DNA of 64,000 nt from Gammaproteobacteria bacterium (lineage in GTDB: Bacteria; Pseudomonadota; Gammaproteobacteria; Chromatiales; Chromatiaceae). A model generated the notes under the pieces. It was not told where the DNA came from and ran no database searches. It worked only from the letters and a program-made list of their open reading frames with translations. Positions within the stretch are counted from its first letter, which is position 1, and each line of letters opens with the position of its first letter. Shown here piece by piece: positions 34,761-44,206 of the stretch. Both the position numbers and the translations under genes were made by a program. The stretch lies in assembly GCA_011390365.1 (NCBI GenBank), contig JAABSM010000001.1, positions 1-64,000 of the forward strand, read 5' to 3'.

Positions 34761-37700
34761 ATGGCTAACAAGCGCAAGAAAGATATTGCCGAAGAGAACG
34801 CCCGCCTGCGCGCCCTGGCCGCTTTCTACGACTGGCTCAAGGGACGCTACGCCGCCCACGACCTGACCGAGATGAGCGGCGAGGGGGATAATCTCGACCC
34901 CATCAGCCTGCGCCGGCTCTACATCCCCCTGCGTCTATCAGAGGATGATATCGAAGATACCGCCATGGCCGGTCCCGAGGAGGTGGTGGCGAAAGAGACG
35001 CCGGAGAACGAGCCGGGGCGGGACCTCACCGAGCTGTTGATCGACAACCCCTTTCTGGTTATCTCCGGCCGCCCCGGTAGCGGCAAGACCACCCTGGTGA
35101 AGTGGATCGTCTCCGAACTCACCGGCGACCATCCCAGCCGCTTGCGGCGACCATTGCAGGGGGAGCGGGGGATTGCGCCTTTGCCAATTGTGTTGAGGGA
35201 GCTTGGAGACTTGAGCAACATCAATGATCTTGCCCAGCTTTTGGATCGTTGGTGGGAGAGCATCGAACGGCAGGCGGGTAAGCGGCTCGATTATGAGCGA
35301 TTGAGATGGCTGCTGACGGATCTGGACGGGGAACGGTTTCCGGCCTTGTTGATGTTTGACGGCATTGATGAGGTTGGCGGGCGAGATATTCGTGGTCGAT
35401 TGTTGGAAACGGCACTTCGAGCCGCAGAAAATCGTTTTAGAGTGGTAGTTACTGGACGTCCTGCTGGGTTAGCTGATCTTGACCTAGGCAAATTAAGTGA
35501 AGTATTGGGCTTTATTGAGAAGTGGCCTTCTCTTGTCTATACCCATCTCACCCCCCTCTCCTGGCCCCGCATCCAGCAGTTCATCCACGATTGGTACCGT
35601 CTCCGCCCCGAATGGCGACACAAGGCGGAGTTGGGTATCCCCAACTTTCTCGACGCCCTCCAGGACCCAAACCGGGAGTATCTGCTGACCCTGGCGCGGC
35701 GGCCCATCTTCCTCACCCTCATGGCCCAGGTGCATACCGCCGATAACGAGATGCCCCATGGCCGCGCCGAGCTCTACTCCCGGATCATCGATCTCTACCT
35801 GGAGCGACAGGAGCGCCACCGCCAGTTGCGCAACTTCACCGACGGCAGCGAAAACCCCGCCTGGCCCCCCAGCGAGACGCGGCTGGTGCTGGGGCATCTG
35901 GCCTGGCTGAGTCAAATCAAGGGCAGCGAGGGCGAGGAGAGTGGCAAGGCGGACAAGCGGCGGGTGGTGTGGCGGCGGGAGGAGCTGCTGGGCGAGATCG
36001 AACAACTGCTTGGCGAGGGGCGGGAGCGTCGTTTCACCCGTTTGGGCGTCGAAGACTCGGAGCGTTTGCTCAACTACTTCCTCCACCCCGCCGGGCTGCT
36101 GGTGGAGCCGGCGGAGGGTGAGGTGCAGTTCGCCCATCTCAGCTTTCAGGAGTACCTCTGCGCGGAATATATCCTCAGCGGTCTCAGTTCCCGCCGTTTC
36201 GAGCGGGACCTGAAAGAGCAACTCTTCAGCCGCCTTGATCGTCCCGGCTGGGACGAGGTGGCGTTGTTGTTGCTGACCATACAGGAGAAACGCACCCAAA
36301 ATCGGGGGCATTTCGATATTCTTCATTTGCTTGATCCCACTGATCCCCATCAGGCCAGATTGCTAGTTACTGCTGTTACGGGTAGGGAATTGCGATTTCC
36401 TGATGATGAGCGGTTGCGTTGGCTGCCTTTGGCCATCCTCTGCGCTTTGCTGCATCCGGATGATGAACTGGGTGACCGCTTGCGAACCGTGGAGGCCTGG
36501 GAGAGTCCTGGATTGGCCTTGATCGTCAAACTATTGGCGGCGGGGTTTGAGCTGGAGCCGATCAAGATGTTGCAGGCCAAAGTCGAAGAGGATCTACCCA
36601 GTGGGTACCACTCGGAGGATGGTTGCGTCTGGTTTCAGGCGGCGGCCGAGGTCTGGAAGGATGGAAGGGCGTTGCGCCGAAATCCAAAGAGGGCGGTTGA
36701 TTTTCTGGAGGCTCGTTTCTACGCCTTGATCGCGTTGGTTACACAAACTCAGTGGTGGCAAAAAGACGACGCCCTCGCACCTTTTACAAAGGAGTCACTT
36801 GAGTCGCTGCTGGCGGAATGGGTCGCCGCGATGGGAATGCCCAGGCTGTGGATGAGGGCAACCGTGGGAAAGGATGAGTTACCCGCCCCAAGCGATGCTA
36901 CGTTGCTTCTGGATACCCTGATTCCCGCTGCCGATCGACTGTGGAGGGTGCTGCTGGAACGGATGCCTGTGGATGCCTGGATGTTGCAGGGGGAAGTTGC
37001 ACAGGACCGAATCTTTAGTAGAGATTACAGTCAATTCACTGTGTTAAATGCGATTTATCCTGTAAGTTCTCTGTCGCAACGAAGCAGTCTGACCCTTTCT
37101 TGTTATCAACTGCAAGAGTTGGTCGAAATCTCTGCCATGGGCGGCGGTTTCGATAATTTTTCACTTGCGAGGGCTCGATTGCGGTCGATGTTATTGTTAA
37201 GACATTCGCTGAAATCGAGATTGCCATCGCGTTTGTATCTGCGGTCGTGCTTGCGATCGGAATCACAATTACACTGGAGATTGCCACTGCGGTTACTATC
37301 GAGGCTATGGCATGGCTCGTTGTCGCCGCAGCTTGACTCCTTGCTAATGGAGGTGGAGGCTGAATTTAGAACCGATGATCGTAGCGAGTACCTGCCCGAG
37401 GATCTGTCTATCATCCTGCAACGCTTCGCCTACACCTACGCCGCCCACGACTGGTTCAACGAACAAGCAGAAGACCCGGACCTGATGAAACGCCGAGGCC
37501 TGCGCCCCGGCGAGCCGCTACCCAAAGAATTCAACTGCTTCGACGAATCAGGCCGCCCGCTACCGATCCAAAAGCGGGAGGATTGGCTGAAACTGCGCCA
37601 ATGGGCGGATGATTTCGATGCGGTGTTGGCGTTCGTCTTCCCCGAGGGTCTGGAGGCGGATCAGCGGCAATTGTTATTGGATGATCTGAAGATGCTGCAA

Positions 37701-37838
37701 CGCCAGAGCTGGGCGCCGCAAAAGGCGCTGGATGCGATCCTGGAGAGCTGGCCCGAGGATCAACCGGAGCGGGATATCTCCATGGAGCATGCGGAGCGGA
37801 AGCTGATCGAGGCGTGCGAGGCGTTTCTGGCGGAGTGA
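34761..37838 (+). CDS. NACHT-domain STAND NTPase
   Basis: A 1025-residue signal-transduction NTPase. Walker A is GRPGSGKTT with Lys109; Walker B is MFDGIDE with Asp200, Asp203 and Glu204, the form typical of NACHT. A sensor segment (RVVVTGRPAG) and the helical arm up to about residue 480 (VQFAHLSFQEYLCAEYIL) match NACHT proteins. Residues 480-760 are alpha-helical without recognised repeats. About residues 800-860 form a short-period Leu/Arg/Ser tract (SRLPSRLYLRSCLRSE) encoded by less GC-rich DNA. The N-terminal 90 residues show no clear effector domain. Bacterial NACHT proteins are reported in anti-phage defence; here this is an inference from family and context. The ribosome site is weak. 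Confidence 0.85.
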   Translation: MANKRKKDIAEENARLRALAAFYDWLKGRYAAHDLTEMSGEGDNLDPISLRRLYIPLRLSEDDIEDTAMAGPEEVVAKETPENEPGRDLTELLIDNPFLVISGRPGSGKTTLVKWIVSELTGDHPSRLRRPLQGERGIAPLPIVLRELGDLSNINDLAQLLDRWWESIERQAGKRLDYERLRWLLTDLDGERFPALLMFDGIDEVGGRDIRGRLLETALRAAENRFRVVVTGRPAGLADLDLGKLSEVLGFIEKWPSLVYTHLTPLSWPRIQQFIHDWYRLRPEWRHKAELGIPNFLDALQDPNREYLLTLARRPIFLTLMAQVHTADNEMPHGRAELYSRIIDLYLERQERHRQLRNFTDGSENPAWPPSETRLVLGHLAWLSQIKGSEGEESGKADKRRVVWRREELLGEIEQLLGEGRERRFTRLGVEDSERLLNYFLHPAGLLVEPAEGEVQFAHLSFQEYLCAEYILSGLSSRRFERDLKEQLFSRLDRPGWDEVALLLLTIQEKRTQNRGHFDILHLLDPTDPHQARLLVTAVTGRELRFPDDERLRWLPLAILCALLHPDDELGDRLRTVEAWESPGLALIVKLLAAGFELEPIKMLQAKVEEDLPSGYHSEDGCVWFQAAAEVWKDGRALRRNPKRAVDFLEARFYALIALVTQTQWWQKDDALAPFTKESLESLLAEWVAAMGMPRLWMRATVGKDELPAPSDATLLLDTLIPAADRLWRVLLERMPVDAWMLQGEVAQDRIFSRDYSQFTVLNAIYPVSSLSQRSSLTLSCYQLQELVEISAMGGGFDNFSLARARLRSMLLLRHSLKSRLPSRLYLRSCLRSESQLHWRLPLRLLSRLWHGSLSPQLDSLLMEVEAEFRTDDRSEYLPEDLSIILQRFAYTYAAHDWFNEQAEDPDLMKRRGLRPGEPLPKEFNCFDESGRPLPIQKREDWLKLRQWADDFDAVLAFVFPEGLEADQRQLLLDDLKMLQRQSWAPQKALDAILESWPEDQPERDISMEHAERKLIEACEAFLAE

Positions 37839-37856
37839 AATCCGCGAAAGAATACA

Positions 37857-37950
37857 TCACGGAGCATACGGAGAATACGGAGCACACGGAGCGCACAGCG
37901 GCGAGAGCAAACCTCTTCCTCCCCCGCTGTGCTCTCTGTGTTCTCTGTGG
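37857..37950. repeat. CACGGAG-type palindromic element
   Basis: CACGGAG/TACGGAG tandem units on the left face GCTCTCTGTGTTCTCTGTGG on the right. It lies between the NACHT gene and the next gene and belongs to the family seen at 44404 and elsewhere. Confidence 0.65.
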
Positions 37951-38035
37951 TTGGCTTGTTTAAATGGCCGACTCCGCTTGAACCGGAAAGGGCTGAGCGC
38001 TAACCTTGCCGCCTCTCTCAACACAGGATTTTCCC

Positions 38036-38395
38036 ATGGCCCTGCAACAACGCTTTTCGGATGACAATCTGGTCGACATCATCGACCAGGCCTCGGTCTA
38101 TACCTGCGCCTGCCCCAGCCAGGTGTGCAAGGCGATCTTGCAGCAGCGCGCGCTCTACCGCTACCAGCAGCAGTGCCTGGGCAAGAGCTATACCGATCAG
38201 CGGGTCCACGGGGCGATCGCGAGCACGGTGGAGCGCACCCATGCGGAACTGGAGGCGTGCCTGGAGGAGGTCTTGCAACTGGAGGGGTGGGATAGGGAAA
38301 AGCTGGTGATGCCCGCCGAGCTGGAGAAGGAGTTGGCCGAGGAGGTGGATCACCGCATCATGGAGGGGGAGTGGTCGGGCGGGAAGGGCGGCTAG
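38036..38395 (+). CDS. Small conserved-looking hypothetical protein
   Basis: A 119-residue cytoplasmic protein starting MALQQRFSDDNLVDIIDQA. It has a short cysteine group (YTCACPSQVC) and is otherwise helical and charged. I do not recognise the family; the cysteines could bind a metal. The ATG at 38036 has a CAGGA ribosome site; an in-frame TTG 30 bases earlier is less likely. The stop codon TAG (38393-38395) falls inside the left terminal repeat of the element at 38392-38491. Confidence 0.7.
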   Translation: MALQQRFSDDNLVDIIDQASVYTCACPSQVCKAILQQRALYRYQQQCLGKSYTDQRVHGAIASTVERTHAELEACLEEVLQLEGWDREKLVMPAELEKELAEEVDHRIMEGEWSGGKGG

Positions 38396-38491
38396 TGCGG
38401 CACCCGCCAAGCGACCATGAATAATTCATGGCATAAAGCGCGTATTTTTATATAAATAGTGTTGTTGATTATTTGGCGGGTGCTGCACTAG
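38392..38491. repeat. 100-base MITE-like element with 19-base terminal inverted repeats
   Basis: The left end CTAGTGCGGCACCCGCCAA (38392-38410) and the right end (38473-38491) are complementary at 18 of 19 positions. The interior of about 60 bases is AT-rich and contains the palindrome ATGAATAATTCAT. Convergent genes on both sides end inside it: the TAG of the 119-residue gene is in the left repeat and the TAG of ilvA is in the right repeat. It could fold as a long hairpin and terminate transcription from both sides. Confidence 0.85.
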
Positions 38492-40077
38492 GGAGGCGTT
38501 TCCGCCTCTTGCGCGGCGGGCGGGGGCAGCACGTCGGTCACCGCGCAACCGCTTTCGGCGTTGCCGGCGAAGAGTCGGCAGGCGGCGTTGTCGGTTTCAT
38601 CCCACCAGCGGTAGCCCAGCTCCTTGAGCAGGGCGATGACCTCTTTCTTCTGTTTCTTGTTCTCCAGTTGCAGGCCCATCAGCACCCGGCCGTAGGCGGC
38701 GCCGTGGTTGCGGTAGTGGAACAGGCTGATGTTCCAGCGCTTGCCCAGTTGCGAGAGAAAATTGAGCAGGGCGCCGGGGCGTTCCGGGAATTCGAAGCGA
38801 AACAGGTGCTCCTTGCCGGCGTTGGGGGCGTGGCCGCCGACCATGTAGCGGATGTGCAGCTTGGCGGTTTCGTCTTCCGAGAGGTCGAGCACCGGGTAGC
38901 CCTTGCTGGTGAGATGTTCGATGATTTCGGCCTTCTCGCTCTCGCCGCCGGGCAGGTCGACGCCGACGAAGACGTTGGCGCGGGCGGCGTCGGCGTAACG
39001 GTAGTTGAATTCGGTGATGTTGCGCTTGCCGATGGCGCGACAGAAGCCGAGAAAGCTGCCGGGGCGTTCCGGGATCTCCACCGCCAGCAGCGCCTCCCGC
39101 TGTTCGCCCAGTTCCGCCCGTTCGGCGATGTGGCGCAGACGGTCGAAGTTCATGTTGGCGCCGCTGTGGATGGCGACCAGGCGCTGGCCTTCGATGGCGT
39201 TGCTCTGAATGTAGCGCTTCATGCCGGCGATGGAGAGGGCGCCGGCGGGTTCGGCGATGGTGCGGGTGTCATCGAAGATATCCTTGATCGCGGCGCAGAT
39301 CTCGTCGGTGGTCACCAGCACTACCTCGTCCACCACCTTGCGCGCGATGCGGAAGGTCTCCTTGCCGATCTGGCGCACCGCGACGCCGTCGGCGAAGATG
39401 CCGACTTGACGCAGCGAGGCCCGTTTTCCCGCCTCCAGGGCGCGATGCAGGGTGGGGGCGTCCTCCGGTTCGACGCCGATGATGCGGGTCTCGGGATAGA
39501 CGTATTTGACATAGGCGCCGATGCCGGCGATCAGCCCGCCGCCACCGACGGGGATGAAGATGGCGTCCGGCGGTTCCGGGATCTGGCGCAGGATCTCCAT
39601 GGCGATGGTGCCCTGGCCGGCGATCACCTCGGGGTCGTCGAAGGGGTGGATGTAGGTCATCCCCCGCTCCTTGATCAACTCCTGGGAGTAGGCGAAGGCC
39701 TCGTCGTAGGAGTCGCCGTGGAGGATGGCGGTGGCGCCGTGGCCGCGCACCGCCTGCACCTTGATCGGCGGGGTGGTCTTGGGCATCACGATCAGCGCCT
39801 TGATGCCGAGCTTCTTGGCCGACAGCGCGACGCCCTGGGCGTGGTTGCCGGCGGAGGCGGCGATGACGCCCTTGGCGCGGTCTTTTTCAGAGAGGTTGCG
39901 GATCTTGTTGTGGGCGCCGCGCAGCTTGAACGAGAAGACCGGCTGTTGATCCTCTCGCTTGAGGTAGATCTCATTGTTGAAGCGGGCGGAGAGCCGCTCC
40001 ATGTTGTCCAGGTCCGTCTCTTTGGCCAGGTCGTAGATGCGTGCGCGGAGGATCTTGTCGATGTAGGAGAACGGCAT
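38488..40077 (-). CDS. ilvA: Threonine ammonia-lyase, biosynthetic
   Basis: Converts threonine to 2-oxobutanoate and ammonia, the first step of isoleucine synthesis; PLP-dependent and normally inhibited by isoleucine. The 529-residue protein has Lys51 in the PLP motif FSFKLRGA, the glycine-rich phosphate loop PVGGGGLIAGIG, and two C-terminal ACT-like regulatory domains (LLAVEIPERPGSFLGF and FRFEFPERPGALLNF). The ATG at 40077 has an AAGGA ribosome site. The final 20 or so residues run past the usual family end (DETDNAACRLFAG) into a Pro/Glu-rich tail that stops inside a terminal inverted repeat. Confidence 0.95.
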   Translation of the reverse strand: MPFSYIDKILRARIYDLAKETDLDNMERLSARFNNEIYLKREDQQPVFSFKLRGAHNKIRNLSEKDRAKGVIAASAGNHAQGVALSAKKLGIKALIVMPKTTPPIKVQAVRGHGATAILHGDSYDEAFAYSQELIKERGMTYIHPFDDPEVIAGQGTIAMEILRQIPEPPDAIFIPVGGGGLIAGIGAYVKYVYPETRIIGVEPEDAPTLHRALEAGKRASLRQVGIFADGVAVRQIGKETFRIARKVVDEVVLVTTDEICAAIKDIFDDTRTIAEPAGALSIAGMKRYIQSNAIEGQRLVAIHSGANMNFDRLRHIAERAELGEQREALLAVEIPERPGSFLGFCRAIGKRNITEFNYRYADAARANVFVGVDLPGGESEKAEIIEHLTSKGYPVLDLSEDETAKLHIRYMVGGHAPNAGKEHLFRFEFPERPGALLNFLSQLGKRWNISLFHYRNHGAAYGRVLMGLQLENKKQKKEVIALLKELGYRWWDETDNAACRLFAGNAESGCAVTDVLPPPAAQEAETPP

Positions 40078-40136
40078 GGGGTCCTTGAATCTCTTGAACT
40101 GAATTCTCTGGAGTGGGTGATACGGCGTCGGACGCG

Positions 40137-40165
40137 ATGACAAAAGCGACGCTCAAGGGTATCAT
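40137..40165 (+). promoter_or_regulatory. Predicted sigma-70 promoter of rpiA
   Basis: A -35 box ATGACA (40137-40142), a 17-base spacer and a -10 box TATCAT (40160-40165), each one base from consensus. The implied start is about 30 bases before the rpiA ATG. It lies in the divergent ilvA-rpiA intergenic region. Confidence 0.55.
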
Positions 40166-40202
40166 TAGATGACGCTAATTCAAATACAAACAGAGAGAGA
40201 GC

Positions 40203-40859
40203 ATGACCCAAGACGAAATGAAGAGAGCCGCCGCGGAGGCGGCCATCGAGTATGTGGATGGCGGCATCATCGGTGTCGGCACCGGTTCCACCGTCAACCA
40301 CTTCATTGACGCCCTGGCCAGGATCAAGGGGCGCATCGAAGGCGCGGTATCCAGCTCCGAGGCATCCACCGAGCGCATGAAGGCCCATGGCATCCCGGTC
40401 TACGACCTCAACTCCACCGGCGGTCTGGCGCTCTACGTGGACGGCGCGGACGAATCCAACAAGTATTTGCAGCTGATCAAGGGCGGGGGCGGCGCCCTGA
40501 CCCGGGAGAAGATCGTCGCCGGGGCGAGCGAGAGGTTCGTCTGCATCGCCGACGAGAGCAAACTGGTGGATGTGCTGGGTGAATTCCCGCTGCCGGTCGA
40601 GGTGATCCCCATGGCGCGCAGCTATGTGGCGCGGGAGCTGGTCAAGCTGGGCGGCACGCCGGTGTGGCGCGAGGACTTCGTGACCGATAACGGCAACCTG
40701 ATTCTCGACGTGCAGGGGCTGCGCATTATGGAGCCGGCCAAGCTGGAGCAGCGGATCAATGCCATCCCTGGCGTGGTGACGGTGGGCATCTTCGCCCTGC
40801 GTCCCGCCGACCTGCTGATTCTCGGCACCCCCAACGGTCCGCGCACCATCGAGCCCTGA
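40203..40859 (+). CDS. rpiA: Ribose-5-phosphate isomerase A
   Basis: Interconverts ribose 5-phosphate and ribulose 5-phosphate in the pentose phosphate pathway. The 218-residue length is typical. The phosphate-binding [15 protein letters not shown], the DGADE motif ([21 protein letters not shown]) with catalytic Asp/Glu, and [17 protein letters not shown] are all present. A purine-rich GAGAGAG ribosome site precedes the ATG. It is divergent from ilvA. Confidence 0.97.
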   Translation: MTQDEMKRAAAEAAIEYVDGGIIGVGTGSTVNHFIDALARIKGRIEGAVSSSEASTERMKAHGIPVYDLNSTGGLALYVDGADESNKYLQLIKGGGGALTREKIVAGASERFVCIADESKLVDVLGEFPLPVEVIPMARSYVARELVKLGGTPVWREDFVTDNGNLILDVQGLRIMEPAKLEQRINAIPGVVTVGIFALRPADLLILGTPNGPRTIEP

Positions 40860-40899
40860 TCTCGGAATCGAGCCCTGATCTCGGATTTGGCGCTTGATG

Positions 40900-41004
40900 C
40901 CACGGAGGCTCAGAGGTCACGGAGGTGTTCAAGCCGGCATGTTCCCTCACCGTTGAGGGCGCGCCCCATTGAAAAACCTCGGGGTGCTCTGTGTCTCTGT
41001 GGCT
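40900..41004. repeat. CACGGAG-type imperfect palindrome
   Basis: CCACGGAGGCTCAGAGGTCACGGAGG on the left (partly shown by CCACGGAGGC) faces GCTCTGTGTCTCTGTGGC on the right across a spacer. It sits between rpiA and batD, and its right arm precedes the batD start by about 100 bases. Confidence 0.55.
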
Positions 41005-41104
41005 AACCGCTATTTCCGGACTGATTGGGAAACGAATTGGGAACTCGTCGCGCCGATCGCCATCAAACCCGCTGTTCAGGCAACTGGGAAGGTCCGGCGA
41101 AACC

Positions 41105-42892
41105 ATGACAAATACCCTGAGTCAGCGCATTCCGTTCATCCTGCTGCTTGCGGCGCTCCTGCTGCAAGCGGCGCCCGCCATGGCGGCGGAGATCGAGGCC
41201 CGTGTCTCTCGCGACCCGGTGGCATTGGGCGAATCCTTCGACCTTATCCTGGAATCCACCGAATCGCCGGATGGGAGCCCGGATCTGGCGCCGATCCAGC
41301 GGCACTTCGATATCGTCAACCAGAGTCGCAGCCACAGCATGCGCTCCATCAACGGGCGCGTCGAGACCACCACCAGCTGGAAGCTCACCCTGCTGCCCCG
41401 CAAGGAGGGGGAGTTCGTCATCCCGCCGATCGCCTTCGGCAAGGATCGCAGTCGCGCGATCCGGATCAAGGTCGAGCAGGGGGCCGCCTCCAGCGCCGAT
41501 AAGGGAGAGGGCAAGCAGGATCTCTACCTGGAGGTAGCGGTCGAGCCGAAGCAGGTCTTTGTTCAGCAGCAGGCGATCCTTACCATCCGGCTCTTTCGCG
41601 CCGTCAACATGGGCGATGCCAGCCTGACGCCGCCGGAACATGACGATGTGGTGATCCAGAAACTGGGCGACGATGAACAGTTCGAAAAGCGCGTCAATGG
41701 GCGGGTCTATGCCGTTACCGAGCGCAAGTATGTCCTCTTTCCCCAGCGCAGCGGCAAGGTCGAGATCCCGCCGATCCGTTTTCAGGGCGAGGTGTTCGAG
41801 AAAGATCCGGGGTTGGGACGCTTTTTCGGTTCTCCGTTCGGGGGCCGGGGATTCGGCCAGGTGCGACGGATGGTCTCTGAGCCGATCACCCTGGATGTGC
41901 AGCCGATCCCGGATCAGGTGGGGAGCGGGGCCTGGCTGCCCGCCTCCAACCTGCAACTGGCGGAGGCCTGGCCCAATGATGCGGCCCCCGAATTCCAGGT
42001 TGGCGAACCGGTGACCCGCACCCTGTTGCTGCTGGCGGATGGCCTCACCTCGGCCCAATTACCGCAAATCGCCGGCGATCCGGGGGAGTTCATCAAACAG
42101 TATCCCGATCAGCCCTCACTGGAGGATCGGGTCACCGGCGACGGCATCACCGGCATTCGTCGCGAAAAGATGGCGCTGGTGCCAACCCGTCCCGGTCGCT
42201 ACACCCTGCCGGCGATCGAGATCCGCTGGTGGAACCTCGACAAGCAGCGCTTCGAGGTGGCGCGGGTGGATGAGCGGGAGATCCTGGTCAAGCCGGCCCC
42301 CGGCAAGGGCGCCCCGCCGCCGGCGACGGCCCAGCAAGGCACCGTTGAACAGGGTAGCCCGGATGCCTGCATCCCAGAGCCGGAGCAAGCCAGTAAAGAG
42401 GGGGATGGGATCCTCGCCCCGCCGGCGAGTGGTTTGGGCGCTTATTGGCCCTGGATCAGCGCGGCGCTCGCCATCCTCTGGCTGGCGACGCTGGCAACCT
42501 GGTGGCGCTGTCGCCGCATGGCGGGCGCCAGCGCCCCGGCGCGCGCCAAACCCCAATCGGCCAGGTCGCCAAAACCCGATAGCACACCGATCAAGAAGGC
42601 CTGTGCCGACCATGATCCCCGCGCGGCGACCGATGCGTTGCTCAACTGGGCGCAGGCGAAATGGCCGGATCAGCCGCCCCGCTCGCTGGGCGCGTTGGCG
42701 ACGCGACTGGGGGGCGACTCGGCGGAGCAGATCCGCGGTCTGGAAAAGATCCTCTACGCCCCCGATCCGGAAGGCGGCTGGCGGGGCGACTCGCTCTGGA
42801 ACGCATGGCAAGCCGGACGACTCGACCGCGATCGCGTCGCCGGTGAGGAGGACGAGCGGGAGGGCATCGCGCCGCTCTATCCCAAGGCATAG
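41105..42892 (+). CDS. batD: BatD family protein
   Basis: A 595-residue envelope protein of the BatD (oxygen-tolerance) family. A signal peptide spans residues 1-28 (IPFILLLAALLLQAAPAMAA). Two or three beta-sandwich domains of the BatD type follow (VSRDPVALGESFDLILE; VEPKQVFVQQQAILTIRLF). A single membrane helix lies near residue 455 (YWPWISAALAILWLATLATWW), then a cytoplasmic tail with a Pro/Ala-rich linker. The usual partners moxR, batA, batB and batC are not in the window. The ATG at 41105 is chosen because the signal peptide starts there. Function in the family is not firmly established. Confidence 0.83.
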   Translation: MTNTLSQRIPFILLLAALLLQAAPAMAAEIEARVSRDPVALGESFDLILESTESPDGSPDLAPIQRHFDIVNQSRSHSMRSINGRVETTTSWKLTLLPRKEGEFVIPPIAFGKDRSRAIRIKVEQGAASSADKGEGKQDLYLEVAVEPKQVFVQQQAILTIRLFRAVNMGDASLTPPEHDDVVIQKLGDDEQFEKRVNGRVYAVTERKYVLFPQRSGKVEIPPIRFQGEVFEKDPGLGRFFGSPFGGRGFGQVRRMVSEPITLDVQPIPDQVGSGAWLPASNLQLAEAWPNDAAPEFQVGEPVTRTLLLLADGLTSAQLPQIAGDPGEFIKQYPDQPSLEDRVTGDGITGIRREKMALVPTRPGRYTLPAIEIRWWNLDKQRFEVARVDEREILVKPAPGKGAPPPATAQQGTVEQGSPDACIPEPEQASKEGDGILAPPASGLGAYWPWISAALAILWLATLATWWRCRRMAGASAPARAKPQSARSPKPDSTPIKKACADHDPRAATDALLNWAQAKWPDQPPRSLGALATRLGGDSAEQIRGLEKILYAPDPEGGWRGDSLWNAWQAGRLDRDRVAGEEDEREGIAPLYPKA

Positions 42893-42896
42893 CAAT

Positions 42897-44206
42897 ATGA
42901 AAAAACTCCCCATCGGTATCCAGACCTTTCACCGCCTGATTCGGGAAGGTTATTGCTATGTCGACAAGACGCCCCTGATCCATGAAATGGTGGAGAGCGG
43001 GCGTTATTATTTTCTCTCCCGTCCACGCCGCTTTGGCAAGTCGCTACTGGTCAGCACCCTGAAATCCGCCTTCCAGGGCGAGAAGGCGTTATTCGATGGG
43101 TTGTATCTGGAACACCAATGGGATTGGGATAGACGCCATCCGGTGGTGCATATCAGCCTCGGCGGCGGGGTGGTCGAAGATCGGGAGATGCTGGATGCCA
43201 AGCTCAACGAGTTTATCGAGACCCACCTTGAGCAGCACGAGATTGAACTGAACAGCGCCAGCCTGAGCGGGCGCTTCAGCGAACTCATTCGCCGTCTCCA
43301 TGACAAATACCAGCAACCCGTGGTAGTGCTGGTGGATGAATACGACAAGCCGATCCTCGATGGCATCGTCGCCGACCAGCCGGCGCGGGCGTTGGCGATG
43401 CGGGAGGGGCTGAAGAGTTTCTATTCGGTGATCAAGGAGAGCGACGAGTATCTGCAATTCGTGCTGCTGACCGGGGTGAGCAAGTTCAGCAAGGTATCGC
43501 TGTTCAGTGGGTTGAATAACCTTGAAGATATCACATTGAATGCGCGCTATGCGACCCTGTGCGGTTACACCGAGGCTGAGCTGTCAACCGTTTTCGCCGA
43601 CTATCTGGTTGATGTCGATCTTGAGGCTTTGCGAGATTGGTATAATGGCTATAACTTTCTCGGTGATAAAGTTTATAACCCTTACGACGTCCTGCTGTAT
43701 CTCAAGAATCGAGTGTTCAGGGCCTACTGGTTCGAGACCGCCAGTCCGTCGTTTCTCATCAAGCGCCTACCGCCAAATCCGGCAACCAGAAGGCGGTCTA
43801 CCGCGCCCTGCAAGCGGGGCGTATCGACGACTTGCGCGACCTTTTTCACGCCTTTTTCGCCTCCATTCCCAACGACTGGTATCGCAAAAACCGTCTCGCC
43901 GAATACGAAGGCTATTATGCGTCGGTGGTCTACTGTTATTTCGCCGCCCTTGGTCTGGACATCACCGCCGAAGATGTCACCAACCGGGGGCGTATCGACC
44001 TCACGGTACGTCTGGGCGGACGGGTGTTCGTGATCGAATTCAAGGTCGCGGAATGGGATGAAGAGGGCGGCGCGCCCCTTGCCCAGATCAAACGGAAGCG
44101 TTATTTCGAGAAGTACCTTGGACAGGGGGAGGTCTATCTGATCGGCGTGTCGTTCAGCAAGGAGACGCGCAATATCGAACCGTTCGAGTGGGAAAGGGCG
44201 GGGTAG
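42897..44206 (+). pseudogene. Decayed AAA-ATPase-like / PD-(D/E)XK protein (internal deletion and frameshift)
   Basis: The 5' part, from ATG 42897 to about 43780, encodes a typical AAA-ATPase-like domain: IGIQTFHRLIREGYCYVDKT, RPRRFGKSLLVSTL as P-loop and VVVLVDEYDKPI as Walker B. The frame then shifts. The C-terminal nuclease part continues in another phase from about 43770 (LFHAFFASIPNDWYRKN..., GRIDLTVRLGGRVFVIEFKVAE with the D...EFK motif) to 44206. The two parts meet directly after YWFETASPSFLIKRL, where intact relatives have roughly 130 more residues, so an internal deletion is inferred together with the shift. Family members are common multi-copy accessory genes of unknown role. The start is 4 bases after the batD stop. 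Confidence 0.8.

Noticed and set aside
42039-44033. A single 664-residue protein
   Set aside because: Its first 286 codons are an alternative phase of batD; the true start is the ATG at 42897 and the frame breaks near 43780.
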